DNA of 39,878 nucleotides from an uncultured Streptococcus sp. (GCA_934196125.1 CAKPVT010000013.1:1-39878); one strand, 5' to 3'; counted from the first letter of the stretch, positions 15,859-24,211 are shown. Numbers and translations: made by a program. Notes: generated by a model not told the origin, from the sequence alone.

Positions 15859-16719
15859 CTAGTAAGTTCTTTCTTCTCCTTGACTTGTTAAAATAACAGG
15901 TCCGTCTTTAGTGATAACAAATTGATGTTCGTATTGGCATGACAAACCGCCGTCAAGCGTCTTATGAGCCCACCCAGTTTTCATGTCCGTATCAATTTCC
16001 CAAGTTCCTGTATTAATCATTGGCTCGATAGTCAACACCATACCTTCACGCAAACGGAGACCACGACCTGCTTTACCATAGTGTGGTACCATTGGTTCTT
16101 CGTGCATTGTTGGACCAACACCGTGTCCTACTAAATCACGAACAACACCATATCCACGGCTTTCAGCGTATTCTTGAATAGCTGCGCCAATATCACCGAT
16201 ACGGTTACCAACAACAGCTTTTTCAATTCCGATATAAAGGCATTCTTTGGTAACATCCATCAGATTTTTGACTTCGTCAGACACCTCACCAACAGCATAT
16301 GCCCAACATGAGTCTGCCAATCCACCAGAGTATGATTCAGTGTATTTTTTAACTTGTGTAACATTGTCAAAGTTTAATTTTGAAACGTCAACAACTGATT
16401 TATCAAGTGGTTCGCTCAAAACCATATCAACTTTAAGCAAATCCCCTTCTTTTAAAATGTAATGGCGAGGAAAAGCGTGTGCCACTTCGTCATTAAGTCC
16501 GCAACATGTGGAATAAGGATAGTCCATGATAGAACCATCAACCCCAATTTGGAGCGGAAGAACGTTTGCTTCTTTACAGCGACGACGAACGTATTCTTCG
16601 ACTTCCCACATATCAAGACCTGGTTTAATCAATTCACGTAAACCGATGTGAACTGAAGCTAGAAAATCTCCAGCGCGGTCCATTGCTTCAATTTCACGAG
16701 CTGATTTTAATGTAATCAT
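15859..16719 (-). CDS. map: Methionine aminopeptidase, type I, streptococcal form
   Basis: 286 residues. Removes the initiator methionine in the cytosol with a two-metal site. Metal ligands are visible in order: Asp in KVDMVL, Asp in LADSCWAY, His in VGHGVGPTMHEEP, Glu in TIEPM and Glu in YEHQFV. Between the two aspartates lies an insert (about 27 residues, EPLDKSVVDVSKLNFDNVTQ...) characteristic of streptococcal enzymes. AGGAG precedes ATG and a consensus promoter lies at 16771-16800. Followed by yihY. Confidence 0.96.
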   Translation of the reverse strand: MITLKSAREIEAMDRAGDFLASVHIGLRELIKPGLDMWEVEEYVRRRCKEANVLPLQIGVDGSIMDYPYSTCCGLNDEVAHAFPRHYILKEGDLLKVDMVLSEPLDKSVVDVSKLNFDNVTQVKKYTESYSGGLADSCWAYAVGEVSDEVKNLMDVTKECLYIGIEKAVVGNRIGDIGAAIQEYAESRGYGVVRDLVGHGVGPTMHEEPMVPHYGKAGRGLRLREGMVLTIEPMINTGTWEIDTDMKTGWAHKTLDGGLSCQYEHQFVITKDGPVILTSQGEERTY

Positions 16720-16770
16720 ATCAATAATATACTCCTATTAGTAATCTCTAAAAATGCATCAATAGCACTA

Positions 16771-16800
16771 ATTATACACTGATAGTCACCAAACTGTCAA
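16771..16800 (-). promoter_or_regulatory. map-yihY promoter
   Basis: TTGACA (16800-16795), 18-base spacer, TATAAT (16776-16771). Both hexamers are consensus. Predicted start near 16764, leaving a leader of about 45 bases. Confidence 0.85.
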
Positions 16801-16836
16801 AAATGGAATGATTTTGTCATTTAAGGTAACCGTTAT

Positions 16837-18120
16837 TTAATTAATTTTCGTTGTTACCAAGGCTTTGGCGACGATTTGGTCCTCTAAAAGAATTTCAAAG
16901 TCAATCACCGAACTGCGACGTTTTTCAGTAATGACACGTGGGCGAATCACCAAACAATCATCAATCTGAACTGCTTGTACAAAATAAAGCATCAGTTGTT
17001 CAATGATGATATTTTTTTGATGTTTTTTGGTCAAAACACGAACACTGATATCTTTGATAAATTCTGTTAAGACACCTTGGGCAAAATTTCCAGCATTGTC
17101 AATCATCGCAGGTTCAACCACAAATTTGTAAACACCATCTTCGTATTGCAAATTTGATAAAATCTGGTCGCTGTATGTATAAAGGTTAGAATGTTGTAGA
17201 TTTGGCAGATTTTCAACCGCCTGGCGGCGTGTAATAACCCCTAGCAAGGTCAAATCCTCTGCTACAACAGGAAGCATATTCAAATCTTCAAAAATCATTT
17301 TCTGGCTGATATTAGCAAGACTGGCTTGCGGTTTTGCCACAATCAGATTACGTGACATGATACTCTTGATATCAAGATGATTTTCCTTGCCAACAACGTC
17401 TAGCATACTAACAACGCCGATAACCACATTTTTACTATTTACAACAGGGAAACGCACATTTGCCGTTTGTTTAATCATCGCATTAAATTCACGAATCGTA
17501 TCGCCTTCCTGCAAAAAGCCATAGTCTTCCTTAGTCTGATAGACTTGCTCAACAGTCGTCAAATCCGTTTTAATTCGAATATTTGAAAGGGCATGGTTAA
17601 TCATCGTCGCCACGGTAAAAGTGTCATAGTGCGTGACCATGACAGGGATTCCGAGCTCATCAGCGACACGAATCACCTCATCAGAAACAGGAAATCCCCC
17701 TGTTACCAGAATGGCATTGTGTTTTTCAAGCGCCAACAGTTGAATATTTTCACGGTCTCCGACAATCAAAAGCCCACCTTTGACAAGGTAACGTAAAATA
17801 TTTTCTTGAGTCATCGCACCAATTGAAAACTTGCTAAATTCACGACTAAGCCCAGCCTCACCTGCCAGAACCTCAGAGTCACTAATGCGAGCAATTTCTG
17901 AATAGGTTAAACGCTCAATGCGAACAGCTGGCTTTTTCTCGATACGAACCGTACCACTACGCGGTCTTGTTTCAACAATGCCACGGTTTTCGGCTTCCTT
18001 AATCGCACGATAAGCCGTACCGTCACTCACTTTTAAGTGATTTGAAATGCTTCGCACACTCACGCGCTTTCCAACTGGAAGATTCTCCAAATACTCTAAA
18101 ATTTTCTGATGTTTACTCAT
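16837..18120 (-). CDS. spxR: CBS-HotDog domain transcription factor SpxR
   Basis: 427 residues from ATG 18120. N-terminal winged helix-turn-helix (about 1-60, KRVSVRSISNHLKVSDGTAYRAIKEAENRGIV), DRTGG domain (about 80-170), two CBS repeats (about 175-300, IMSRNLIVAKPQASLANISQK...LTLLGVITRRQAV) and a C-terminal hot-dog thioesterase-like domain. This is the architecture of pneumococcal SpxR, a regulator of the pyruvate oxidase gene spxB; CBS domains suggest adenine-nucleotide or acyl-CoA sensing. The start is chosen because AAGGTGAT precedes it; a longer frame would run deep into the upstream gene. It overlaps the acetyltransferase gene by 8 bases, implying translational coupling. Confidence 0.9.
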   Translation of the reverse strand: MSKHQKILEYLENLPVGKRVSVRSISNHLKVSDGTAYRAIKEAENRGIVETRPRSGTVRIEKKPAVRIERLTYSEIARISDSEVLAGEAGLSREFSKFSIGAMTQENILRYLVKGGLLIVGDRENIQLLALEKHNAILVTGGFPVSDEVIRVADELGIPVMVTHYDTFTVATMINHALSNIRIKTDLTTVEQVYQTKEDYGFLQEGDTIREFNAMIKQTANVRFPVVNSKNVVIGVVSMLDVVGKENHLDIKSIMSRNLIVAKPQASLANISQKMIFEDLNMLPVVAEDLTLLGVITRRQAVENLPNLQHSNLYTYSDQILSNLQYEDGVYKFVVEPAMIDNAGNFAQGVLTEFIKDISVRVLTKKHQKNIIIEQLMLYFVQAVQIDDCLVIRPRVITEKRRSSVIDFEILLEDQIVAKALVTTKIN

Positions 18121-18667
18121 AACGATAATCACCTTTACTGATTTGATAATCAACGTAATCTCGCATTTTGCGTGTATAACGGTCACTTCCTTTGAAGCGT
18201 TGTTTCAATTTGAAACCTGATTTTTGTGCAACACGTTGACTAGCCAAATTTTCTTCATGGGCAATAACATGTAATTCTTTAAAGCCAAATTCCTGAAAGC
18301 TTAAAAAACATAAGGTTTTCAAGCTTTCTGTCATCAAGCCTTGTCCCCAAAACTGTTGATTCAAAAAATAGCCAATTTCTGCAGATGAACGATTCAAATC
18401 TATCTTCTCAAATCGAATACAGCCAATCATTTTATGAGATTTTTTATCTTCAATTGCCCAAACCCCAAGTGGCTCTTTCATAAAATAATGAACCATTAGA
18501 TAATCACTTTCATGGTGACTAGCTCGACTTGGAAAAATAAACCGAAGATTATCAGGATTGCTACAAATCTCAAAAAAGTCCTGACTATCCTTATAGGCAA
18601 AAGGGCGTAAATACATGCGCTCTGTCTCAAAAAACGCATAACGTCCCAAACGTGTCCAAATATCCAT
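18113..18667 (-). CDS. GNAT family N-acetyltransferase (RimJ/RimL type)
   Basis: 184 residues from ATG 18667. The N-terminal ETERMYLRPF motif and the acetyl-CoA-binding region (IGYFLNQQFWGQGLMTESLK) with the later NLASQRVAQKSGFK are typical of GNAT enzymes that modify protein N-termini or small amines; the substrate is unknown. Its start codon is the last part of the 15-bp att repeat of the mobile element. TATAAT ends exactly six bases upstream and no ribosome site exists, so the mRNA should be leaderless. It overlaps and probably co-expresses spxR. In this genome the sequence upstream of the -10 box belongs to the mobile element. Confidence 0.9.
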   Translation of the reverse strand: MDIWTRLGRYAFFETERMYLRPFAYKDSQDFFEICSNPDNLRFIFPSRASHHESDYLMVHYFMKEPLGVWAIEDKKSHKMIGCIRFEKIDLNRSSAEIGYFLNQQFWGQGLMTESLKTLCFLSFQEFGFKELHVIAHEENLASQRVAQKSGFKLKQRFKGSDRYTRKMRDYVDYQISKGDYRYE

Positions 18668-18679
18668 AGCTCTATTATA
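18665..18679. other. attL of the integrative element (15-bp core repeat)
   Basis: catagctctattata, identical to 33096-33110. Read on the minus strand it is TATAAT-AGAGCT-ATG: the -10 box, six bases and start codon of the GNAT gene. The bases flanking the 15 bp differ between the copies, so the identity block is exactly this module. Confidence 0.75.
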
Positions 18680-18800
18680 CCATCTAACATGTTTTTTCAA
18701 AGACACTTATTGCTAAATACTATTATTTACTACTACTTCACAATGTTCTACAATTTATCATCAACAACTACCTACCACTTATTTTTACTTATTTATTCAA

Positions 18801-18821
18801 TTTTTGGTTAGTTTTTGGTTA
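18801..18821. repeat. Arm-type integrase sites, left end
   Basis: Two direct copies of TTTTTGGTTA (18801-18810, 18812-18821), 11 bp apart, so on the same helical face. The 16-bp string AATTTTTGGTTAGTTT (18799-18814) recurs at the right end (33014-33029). They sit inside the element, next to the int stop, as arm-type Int sites do in Tn916. Confidence 0.6.
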
Positions 18822-18822
18822 C

Positions 18823-19953
18823 TTATATTGAAACAGATTCTAACTTTTCAAAACTATCTTGTTTCATTTTTTCTGTCACATGAGTATAAATTTGAATTGT
18901 TGTCTTTTCATCACTATGACCAACTCTTTCCATAATTTCTCGAATATGAAAACCCAACTCCGCTAACAAACTGATATGGGAATGTCTAAAAACATGACTA
19001 GTTAGTTTAAAATTATCTGATTTACCAATTTTGAGATTATCAAAATGGTATTGAATATATAAATTAAAAGCATTCAAAAGAAAAAAGTCTCCATGACCAT
19101 CTGTAAAAACCAAATCTTTATCACTTACAACAGATGTCAAACATTTTAATTCATCCAATAACTCTACTACTCTACTATTAAAGTAAACTTTTCGATAAGA
19201 ATGAATTGTTTTCGGTGTTGTAATCTGATAATCTGATTTCTTACTTGCTCTTTGAACAGTATGTCTTACCGTCAGTATTCTAGTATCAAAATTAATATCC
19301 GACCACATTAACGCTTGCGCTTCACCAGCACGTAAACCTGTTAAATACAAAAATTCAACTAATATATTAAATATTGGATTTGTTCCTTTTTTATTAAGTA
19401 CGTCCAGATAAAGTCTTATTTGATTCCTTGATAAATAATGCTCTCTCTTTAATTCAATTTCTTCTTGTGTTACTTTATGTTTCGGCAAAACAACTCTATC
19501 CATTGGATTATCTACAAGATAACCAACTGTTTTAGCATAATCAAAAAGAGATGATAAATAAACCCTAACTAAATTCCGATAGCCATATGACCAATCTTTA
19601 GCTAATAAATATGTTTGTAAAGCAGACGATTTAATCTTAGTTAATTTTTCATTACCAAAAACTTTTATAAAACCATTCATTATCCCCATTTGCGTTCGTA
19701 ATGTACTAGCTTTCACTTCCATTCGGCGAATGACTAGCCATTGCTCATACAACTCTTTGACAGTTTCAGCCTGTAATGAATGAACACTATTTTTCTTACT
19801 AATTTTATCTTCTAAAATTCGTTTTGCTTCTGCCTGTACAGCCCGTGTTTTAGATTTTAACGTGACAGAAACTTGTAGCCACCGCTCCTCTCTTATATTC
19901 CAATATTTCTGATAATAGCGATATTTACCATTATCCAATTCCTTATAAAACAT
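18823..19953 (-). CDS. int: Tyrosine-type site-specific integrase
   Basis: 376 residues from ATG 19953. Catalyses integration and excision of the element. An N-terminal AP2-like arm-binding domain (MFYKELDNGKYRYYQKYW) is followed by a SAM-like core-binding domain (about 60-150) and the catalytic domain with Arg208 (TGLRAGEA), Lys248, His320 and Arg323 (HVFRHSH), His346 (GHSDEK) and Tyr356 (IYTHV). All catalytic residues are present. The start is set by AGGAGGTC just upstream; a longer frame begins at 19995 without such a site. It follows the excisionase gene and ends next to the left arm sites. Confidence 0.95.
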   Translation of the reverse strand: MFYKELDNGKYRYYQKYWNIREERWLQVSVTLKSKTRAVQAEAKRILEDKISKKNSVHSLQAETVKELYEQWLVIRRMEVKASTLRTQMGIMNGFIKVFGNEKLTKIKSSALQTYLLAKDWSYGYRNLVRVYLSSLFDYAKTVGYLVDNPMDRVVLPKHKVTQEEIELKREHYLSRNQIRLYLDVLNKKGTNPIFNILVEFLYLTGLRAGEAQALMWSDINFDTRILTVRHTVQRASKKSDYQITTPKTIHSYRKVYFNSRVVELLDELKCLTSVVSDKDLVFTDGHGDFFLLNAFNLYIQYHFDNLKIGKSDNFKLTSHVFRHSHISLLAELGFHIREIMERVGHSDEKTTIQIYTHVTEKMKQDSFEKLESVSI

Positions 19954-20008
19954 ATGACCTCCTATCTTAACAATAGCAAGCATATCTTTAATCAATGCTT
20001 ACATTATA

Positions 20009-20239
20009 TCATTTAAATCTCCGTTCTTCACACCAACGCAAATAAAGATAAAATCCTCTAACATTAATCATTGTCATTCGAGTTGATGGGCGCAATATCA
20101 CATGTTTAAACCGCTCATTATCCGCAATATTTAAAATATATTTATTCAACGTTCCTACCTTAAAATAAGGAAAGTACTTTTCAATTAATTCCTGTTTATT
20201 TACCATCACATCAGGAAAATTATTAATATTTTCTTTCAT
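20009..20239 (-). CDS. Putative excisionase
   Basis: 76 residues, basic, with a MerR/Xis-like winged-helix pattern (NKQELIEKYFPYFKVGTLNKYI...RPSTRMTMINVRGFYLYLRWCEERR). Position directly upstream of int and similar length to Tn916-type Xis support an excisionase role; the call rests on context more than on a diagnostic motif. GAGGTGAAG precedes ATG. Upstream terminators at 20263-20289 and 20302-20328 separate it from the next gene, so xis-int likely has its own promoter. Confidence 0.7.
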   Translation of the reverse strand: MKENINNFPDVMVNKQELIEKYFPYFKVGTLNKYILNIADNERFKHVILRPSTRMTMINVRGFYLYLRWCEERRFK

Positions 20240-20262
20240 ACATCTTCACCTCATTTTATACA

Positions 20263-20289
20263 CAAAAAACAGGCACTAATACTAGCACC
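20263..20289 (-). terminator. Terminator upstream of xis
   Basis: GGTGCTA, loop GTAT, TAGTGCC, then TGTTTTTTGTG on the minus strand, only about 25 bases before the xis start codon. It may act as an attenuator for xis-int. Confidence 0.65.
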
Positions 20290-20301
20290 TTTCTAAACAC
20301 A

Positions 20302-20328
20302 ATAAAAGCCATGATAACTTATCATGAC
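20302..20328 (-). terminator. Terminator after the 98-residue membrane protein
   Basis: GTCATGATAA, tight G loop, TTATCATGGC, then TTTTATTG on the minus strand. Two terminators stand in series between this gene and xis. Confidence 0.7.
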
Positions 20329-20336
20329 AATATATT

Positions 20337-20633
20337 TTACTTTTTAAAATCTTCCATACGATTTTCATGTTCCAATAAAAGTTTAGTTCTATCATTTACT
20401 CTATCACCACTTTCAAAAATAGAAAGATATTTTATGATAAAATTAGATTCATAATCTATAACAATTTTATCTCTATCTGTTATTACATCATAAGTTACAA
20501 TTTCATGAATCTTGTCAGCCGAACGATAAATAACACGTAAGTCTGACTTCAATTCAGAAAACTTATAAACTTTTACAATAAGGAACACTAAAATGACTAA
20601 ATTTACACCTAATATCAACGTAAAATACACCAT
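20337..20633 (-). CDS. Hypothetical single-pass membrane protein of the element
   Basis: 98 residues. One N-terminal hydrophobic helix (residues 2-23, VYFTLILGVNLVILVFLIVKVY), then a charged, probably cytoplasmic segment (ELKSDLRVIYRSADKIHEIVTYDVITDRDKIVIDYESN...) without recognised domain. The start codon lacks a clear ribosome site. Part of a run of small unknown genes between the xis end and the LPXTG gene, where conjugative elements often carry regulatory or exclusion functions; none can be assigned. Confidence 0.6.
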   Translation of the reverse strand: MVYFTLILGVNLVILVFLIVKVYKFSELKSDLRVIYRSADKIHEIVTYDVITDRDKIVIDYESNFIIKYLSIFESGDRVNDRTKLLLEHENRMEDFKK

Positions 20634-20683
20634 AAGAGACCAACTTTCAAAATTTAAATGCAGTTAATGATATTATCATGACA

Positions 20684-20935
20684 TTAACTCTCAATAATTC
20701 TTTTATTCTGTGATAAAATAAAATCATATCTAGATTTACTTAATCTCTCATCAATAATAGACACCATTTCAGGAGTATCTGCTATGACAATTAAATCTCT
20801 AAAACACTCAATATCTTCTCTAAAATTAGCAAAAAAATCTAGTTCAGCTACATTTAAAGATTCTACCTTTTCATCACTTATTTCACGATACTTTGATTCT
20901 GACGTTAAAAACAACGCCTTTATTGATTCTAACAT
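20684..20935 (-). CDS. Hypothetical protein, 83 residues
   Basis: Acidic, predominantly helical protein (SDEKVESLNVAELDFFANFREDIECFRDLIVIADTPEMV...) with no recognised domain. A strong GGGGAGGAATTA ribosome site precedes ATG 20935, so I accept it as real. Its first 152 bases lie opposite the 5' end of the plus-strand DUF6710 gene (20784-21623), an unusual head-to-head antisense overlap. It is probably co-oriented with the rest of the element's minus-strand genes. Confidence 0.6.
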   Translation of the reverse strand: MLESIKALFLTSESKYREISDEKVESLNVAELDFFANFREDIECFRDLIVIADTPEMVSIIDERLSKSRYDFILSQNKRIIES

Positions 20936-21623
20936 TAATTCCTCCCCAAAATCCGCTTATTATGATACTTTATATGAACTCATAAAAGCTAACGAATCTT
21001 CACCAATTCAATTAAAAGCAATAGCTTTAAAATTTCAAAAAATCCTTTCTTTAGAAGTTGAACAGTTTATTATTCAACGATTACTTAACAATCAATATGC
21101 CAATCATCTATCCAATAATGGTGGTAGATATGACATTTTCCCAAAAAGCCTTTATTGTCCTAATTGCAACAAAGAGTATTCCATAATAAAACAGAAAGAT
21201 TACATTGATAATCTTAAACTAAATAAAATTCCAACAATTTGTACATTATGGCATCATCTAAGACTACCTCGTAATTTTCAATCTATCGGTGAGCTTGTCG
21301 GTAACCCATTCGATTCTACACCTAATAACAAAGCAACTTTATATTATCCCCTTAACTTGCTTATTGTTCGTAATGGCAATCATAGTGCTAATGTTGCTTT
21401 ATATGAAAATAATACTAGCATTAAAAAAACTGATATTTCCGACGTCTCTCACTGGTTTAATGATATTTATTTCGACCCAAAAACCAATACACTTAATCAT
21501 ATCACCTGCGGAACACCTGTTGATACACAACAACTTTTTCATGAAAATATTGGCTATATATATGAAATTAGTAGATTACTTTATCAAAATAATATCTTTT
21601 TCACTATTAACGATTTACTTTAA
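20784..21623 (+). CDS. DUF6710 family protein
   Basis: 279 residues, one of only two plus-strand genes of more than 100 residues in the element. The C-terminal half recalls the DUF6710 family of mobile-element proteins: a hydrophobic YYPLNLLIVRNGNHSA motif with the conserved GNHS, then FNDIYFD and IGYIYEISRLLYQ. A CPNCNKEY segment may bind zinc. Function unknown. AGGAG lies 8 bases before ATG, but this start makes the first 50 residues (Ser/Lys-rich) antisense to the neighbouring 83-residue gene. No other Met follows, so a non-ATG start further in is possible. The 3' end overlaps the next convergent gene by 17 bases. Confidence 0.65.
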   Translation: MTIKSLKHSISSLKLAKKSSSATFKDSTFSSLISRYFDSDVKNNAFIDSNINSSPKSAYYDTLYELIKANESSPIQLKAIALKFQKILSLEVEQFIIQRLLNNQYANHLSNNGGRYDIFPKSLYCPNCNKEYSIIKQKDYIDNLKLNKIPTICTLWHHLRLPRNFQSIGELVGNPFDSTPNNKATLYYPLNLLIVRNGNHSANVALYENNTSIKKTDISDVSHWFNDIYFDPKTNTLNHITCGTPVDTQQLFHENIGYIYEISRLLYQNNIFFTINDLL

Positions 21624-21936
21624 GCAAAACTTTAAATCTCTTAATCCAAATAGGAATTTCTTCAATTGCAAACTGGTATAAATCATCTGCTGTCTTGATA
21701 TTATTAGCTGTCTCTATCAAATCATTAACAACATCTAAAAGTTCATCAGTTACCTTGAATGATAGACAGCTTGGATCTAAAGCTTCAAAAGCGAAACCTA
21801 TCATTAAATGATTCTCTAATTCTGTTTTCGCAAAAATCTTTATAGCTTTTTCATCATAATGACTAAGAATAAACTCACGACTTCTACCTAACGAATAGAT
21901 TACTAACTTAATATACAATTGTTCCTTAGTTAACAT
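21607..21936 (-). CDS. Hypothetical protein, 109 residues
   Basis: Helical, soluble-looking protein (MLTKEQLYIKLVIYSLGRSREFILSHYDEKAIKIFAKTELE...) with GAGGTGAGAG before ATG. No domain recognised. It is downstream of the LPXTG gene on the same strand but separated by a terminator. The convergent overlap of 17 bases with the DUF6710 gene means the two transcripts are complementary at their ends. Confidence 0.6.
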   Translation of the reverse strand: MLTKEQLYIKLVIYSLGRSREFILSHYDEKAIKIFAKTELENHLMIGFAFEALDPSCLSFKVTDELLDVVNDLIETANNIKTADDLYQFAIEEIPIWIKRFKVLLKVNR

Positions 21937-21951
21937 CTCTCACCTCTATAA

Positions 21952-21982
21952 AAAATAAAAGCCATGACTAAAAATCATGGCT
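21952..21982 (-). terminator. Terminator of the LPXTG gene
   Basis: GCCATGA, loop TTTTTAG, TCATGGC, then TTTTATTTTT on the minus strand, just beyond the stop at 21990. Confidence 0.8.
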
Positions 21983-21989
21983 CAATTTA

Positions 21990-22814
21990 TTACTTCTTAG
22001 ATTTTGCTTTAATATTATCAACCAAAGCTTTTAATTTGTCTTTAAATCCTAGACCAAGACCTGCCAAAATAATTAACAAACCAACAATCACACCAAGCAT
22101 ACTTTCACCTGTTTCAGGTAGTGTTACTGTTTTTCCATCTGCAGTCTTAAAAGATACTGTTCCATTATCATTTTTTTGCCCGCCAAATTCAGTTGCTTCA
22201 GCTAAACGAGTGTTACCAGAAATATCTTGGATTAATAATTGACCGTTTTGTGTCCCAACTACTGTCTGATTTGGAGCAACTGGCTGAGGTTTAATCGTAA
22301 TATTGCCTTGGTCATCTTTGTTGACGGCATCATCCGTGATTGGTGGATTTGATGGTTGAGATGGCTCACTAGGTTTAGTCGTATCTCCACCTGTATCAGG
22401 ATTGTTTGGTACATCTGGATTTGTTGGTTGCGATGGATTGCTAGGTTTTGTCGTATCTCCACCTGTATCAGGTTTATTTGGTACATCTGGATTTGATGGT
22501 TGAGATGGTTTGCTAGGTTTTGTCGTATCTCCACCTGCATCAGGATTATTTGGTACATCTGGTTTAACAGTACCACCTACTTCATCAGTAGTAGGTGGCT
22601 TTGGAACAGATGGTTTTGTCTCATTACCTGTATTACCATCTGTTGACGGTGGTGTCACAACATCTCCAATAGTGTCATCTACCTTATCACCAGATAATAA
22701 GACAACATCATTTACAGAATTATCCGTTGCTACCTCATCTGCAAAAGCCGTTCCTGCTTGTGCCAAAACAAGCGTTGATAGTGTAACCATTGTTAAAATT
22801 TTTGATTTTTTCAT
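21990..22814 (-). CDS. LPXTG cell-wall-anchored protein with proline-rich repeats
   Basis: 274 residues. A signal peptide (1-25, cleaved after FADE or nearby) precedes a stalk of imperfect repeats of the type NPDVPNNPDTGGDTTKPS (about 75-155), rich in Pro, Asn and Gly. LPETGES is followed by a membrane helix (LGVIVGLLIILAGLGLGF) and an unusually long basic tail (KDKLKALVDNIKAKSKK). Sortase should attach it to peptidoglycan; a sortase gene lies two genes upstream in the same orientation. A role in mating-pair contact or surface exclusion is guesswork. AAGGAGAAA precedes ATG. Confidence 0.9.
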   Translation of the reverse strand: MKKSKILTMVTLSTLVLAQAGTAFADEVATDNSVNDVVLLSGDKVDDTIGDVVTPPSTDGNTGNETKPSVPKPPTTDEVGGTVKPDVPNNPDAGGDTTKPSKPSQPSNPDVPNKPDTGGDTTKPSNPSQPTNPDVPNNPDTGGDTTKPSEPSQPSNPPITDDAVNKDDQGNITIKPQPVAPNQTVVGTQNGQLLIQDISGNTRLAEATEFGGQKNDNGTVSFKTADGKTVTLPETGESMLGVIVGLLIILAGLGLGFKDKLKALVDNIKAKSKK

Positions 22815-22833
22815 TTATTTTTTCTCCTTAAAT

Positions 22834-23400
22834 TTAATATTGAATGCCTGTTGGAATACCATACAAGCTGGCAATTTCCAACTGCTGTGTGCCTGTAACA
22901 TAATTTCCTGCAAGTGAAAGATTTTCTGCACCGTCTTTCGTTAAATCAACGGTAAATTGATAAACATTTTCACTATCACTTGCATAGACCTTTAACGTAC
23001 TAATATCAAGCTGATAACCAGCTTTAAGCATAGTCACAACGGTTTGTGCCATTGCTTGACTAGTAACAGACAACTTGTCCTTATAAGTCACCTGCACATC
23101 AGACTGATTATTAACTTGTGTTAAGTAATCAAAAGCAACCGTCAACGAAGCGTTCACTTTTTGTATAGCTTCATCATCTAATGGTTCATCTGCTTTTTCA
23201 AGCGTTTCTGTCGCTTCATCTTGTGCTGAAACTGTTTCAGACTGACTTGTAGATGATTTTTTCTTAGTTGACTGTTGCGTAACCGTATCTGTACTTTCGG
23301 ACGGTGACCGTGACTGTTCATTCCTATGACACGAACGAACAGATAAAACAATCAAGCCTACTAGTAATACTAGTAAGCCGATAATAACTTTTTTCTTCAT
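22834..23400 (-). CDS. Membrane-anchored extracytoplasmic protein of the transfer region
   Basis: 188 residues: N-terminal anchor helix (about 4-22, VIIGLLVLLVGLIVLSVRS), a Ser/Thr/Gln-rich linker (28-75) and a C-terminal domain of about 110 residues. That domain (AIQKVNASLTVAFDYLTQVNNQSDVQVTYKDKL...NLSLAGNYVTGTQQLEIASLYGIPTG) recalls the NTF2/VirB8-like folds of gram-positive transfer proteins, but I cannot identify it. It sits between the sortase and LPXTG genes with gaps of 10 and 19 bases, so it is in one operon with them. Confidence 0.65.
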   Translation of the reverse strand: MKKKVIIGLLVLLVGLIVLSVRSCHRNEQSRSPSESTDTVTQQSTKKKSSTSQSETVSAQDEATETLEKADEPLDDEAIQKVNASLTVAFDYLTQVNNQSDVQVTYKDKLSVTSQAMAQTVVTMLKAGYQLDISTLKVYASDSENVYQFTVDLTKDGAENLSLAGNYVTGTQQLEIASLYGIPTGIQY

Positions 23401-23410
23401 TTTAAAACTC

Positions 23411-24109
23411 CTATTGCATTTGATTATATGAATAGCTAAAAGCTTTTACTTGGGCTTTTGTTGCCTTTTTGTAAGCCCTAGAATCAGTCAAACTTGCTTT
23501 AACGATAAGACGTTTCGTTGCTTCCTTATCCTCACAAGTTACCAACGTTAACGTTGATTGCCCAGCAACATCATCTAAAACCTCTATTTGTTCAGGGCTA
23601 ACAGATACAATTTCCGTAACTTTGTAAGTATAAACCATAGATTTATCTGTTAAATAAACTGTCATACCAACTTTTGCCCTTTCTAAAGGCGAGAAGAGCA
23701 TTTGAGATGCCCCTGTTAAGCCGAAAACGTGATGACTAGCCAAAGCATAATTGTTTTCACCACCCATAACTTGATTATCTTTCATTGTTCCTGCACCATA
23801 AAGCAAATTATCATTCGCCACGCCTTTAAAAATAGGAAGATTGATAGATAAATCAGGGATAGCAATGCCACCAATAACTGGTAAATCTGTTCCATCAGAG
23901 GTTAATAAACTTTTCATAGAAACAGACTGAACACTTAAAAAGTCATAAGTGGCTTCTGCTGTTTCATTTTTCGCAATCGTTGCTTTTGAAACGTTACTAA
24001 CTTGATAATCATTAGATTTTAACCCAATCACATAATGACTAATTGGCTTACTAAAGATTAATAGTAAACCAATTGCTATCATTAATAGCATGATTATTTT
24101 TTTCTTCAT
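23411..24109 (-). CDS. srtA: Class A-type sortase
   Basis: 232 residues. An N-terminal membrane anchor (about 4-24) is followed by the sortase beta-barrel. Catalytic residues are visible: His126/127 (NYALASHHVFG), Cys192 in TLVTCED and Arg200 (KRLIV). It cleaves LPXTG between Thr and Gly and joins the protein to the cell wall. The only LPXTG protein in the element (21990-22814) is two genes downstream, so it may have a dedicated substrate. This is an element-borne copy beyond the housekeeping sortase expected elsewhere. Confidence 0.92.
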   Translation of the reverse strand: MKKKIIMLLMIAIGLLLIFSKPISHYVIGLKSNDYQVSNVSKATIAKNETAEATYDFLSVQSVSMKSLLTSDGTDLPVIGGIAIPDLSINLPIFKGVANDNLLYGAGTMKDNQVMGGENNYALASHHVFGLTGASQMLFSPLERAKVGMTVYLTDKSMVYTYKVTEIVSVSPEQIEVLDDVAGQSTLTLVTCEDKEATKRLIVKASLTDSRAYKKATKAQVKAFSYSYNQMQ

Positions 24110-24182
24110 ATGCTTTCTCCAAGTCTAAAAATAAGGCTTTTAAAGTTTTAGCTCCCAAGTCAAACCATTGCATACAACTTAT

Positions 24183-24211
24183 TTGACTATTTTTTCTAGT
24201 TGAGATATAAT
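24183..24211 (+). promoter_or_regulatory. Promoter of putative antitoxin RNA
   Basis: TTGACT (24183-24188), 17-base spacer, TATAAT (24206-24211) on the plus strand, opposite to all neighbouring protein genes. No plausible protein gene follows it, which points to a non-coding transcript starting near 24218. Confidence 0.75.

Noticed and set aside
18121..18186. Longer N-terminus for spxR
   Set aside because: It would overlap 70 bases of the acetyltransferase gene and lacks a ribosome site; AAGGTGAT precedes the ATG at 18120.
18799..18814. 16-bp repeat AATTTTTGGTTAGTTT as the att core
   Set aside because: Both copies are inside the element, are part of tandem phased motifs, and do not match an interrupted host gene; the outer 15-bp repeat does.
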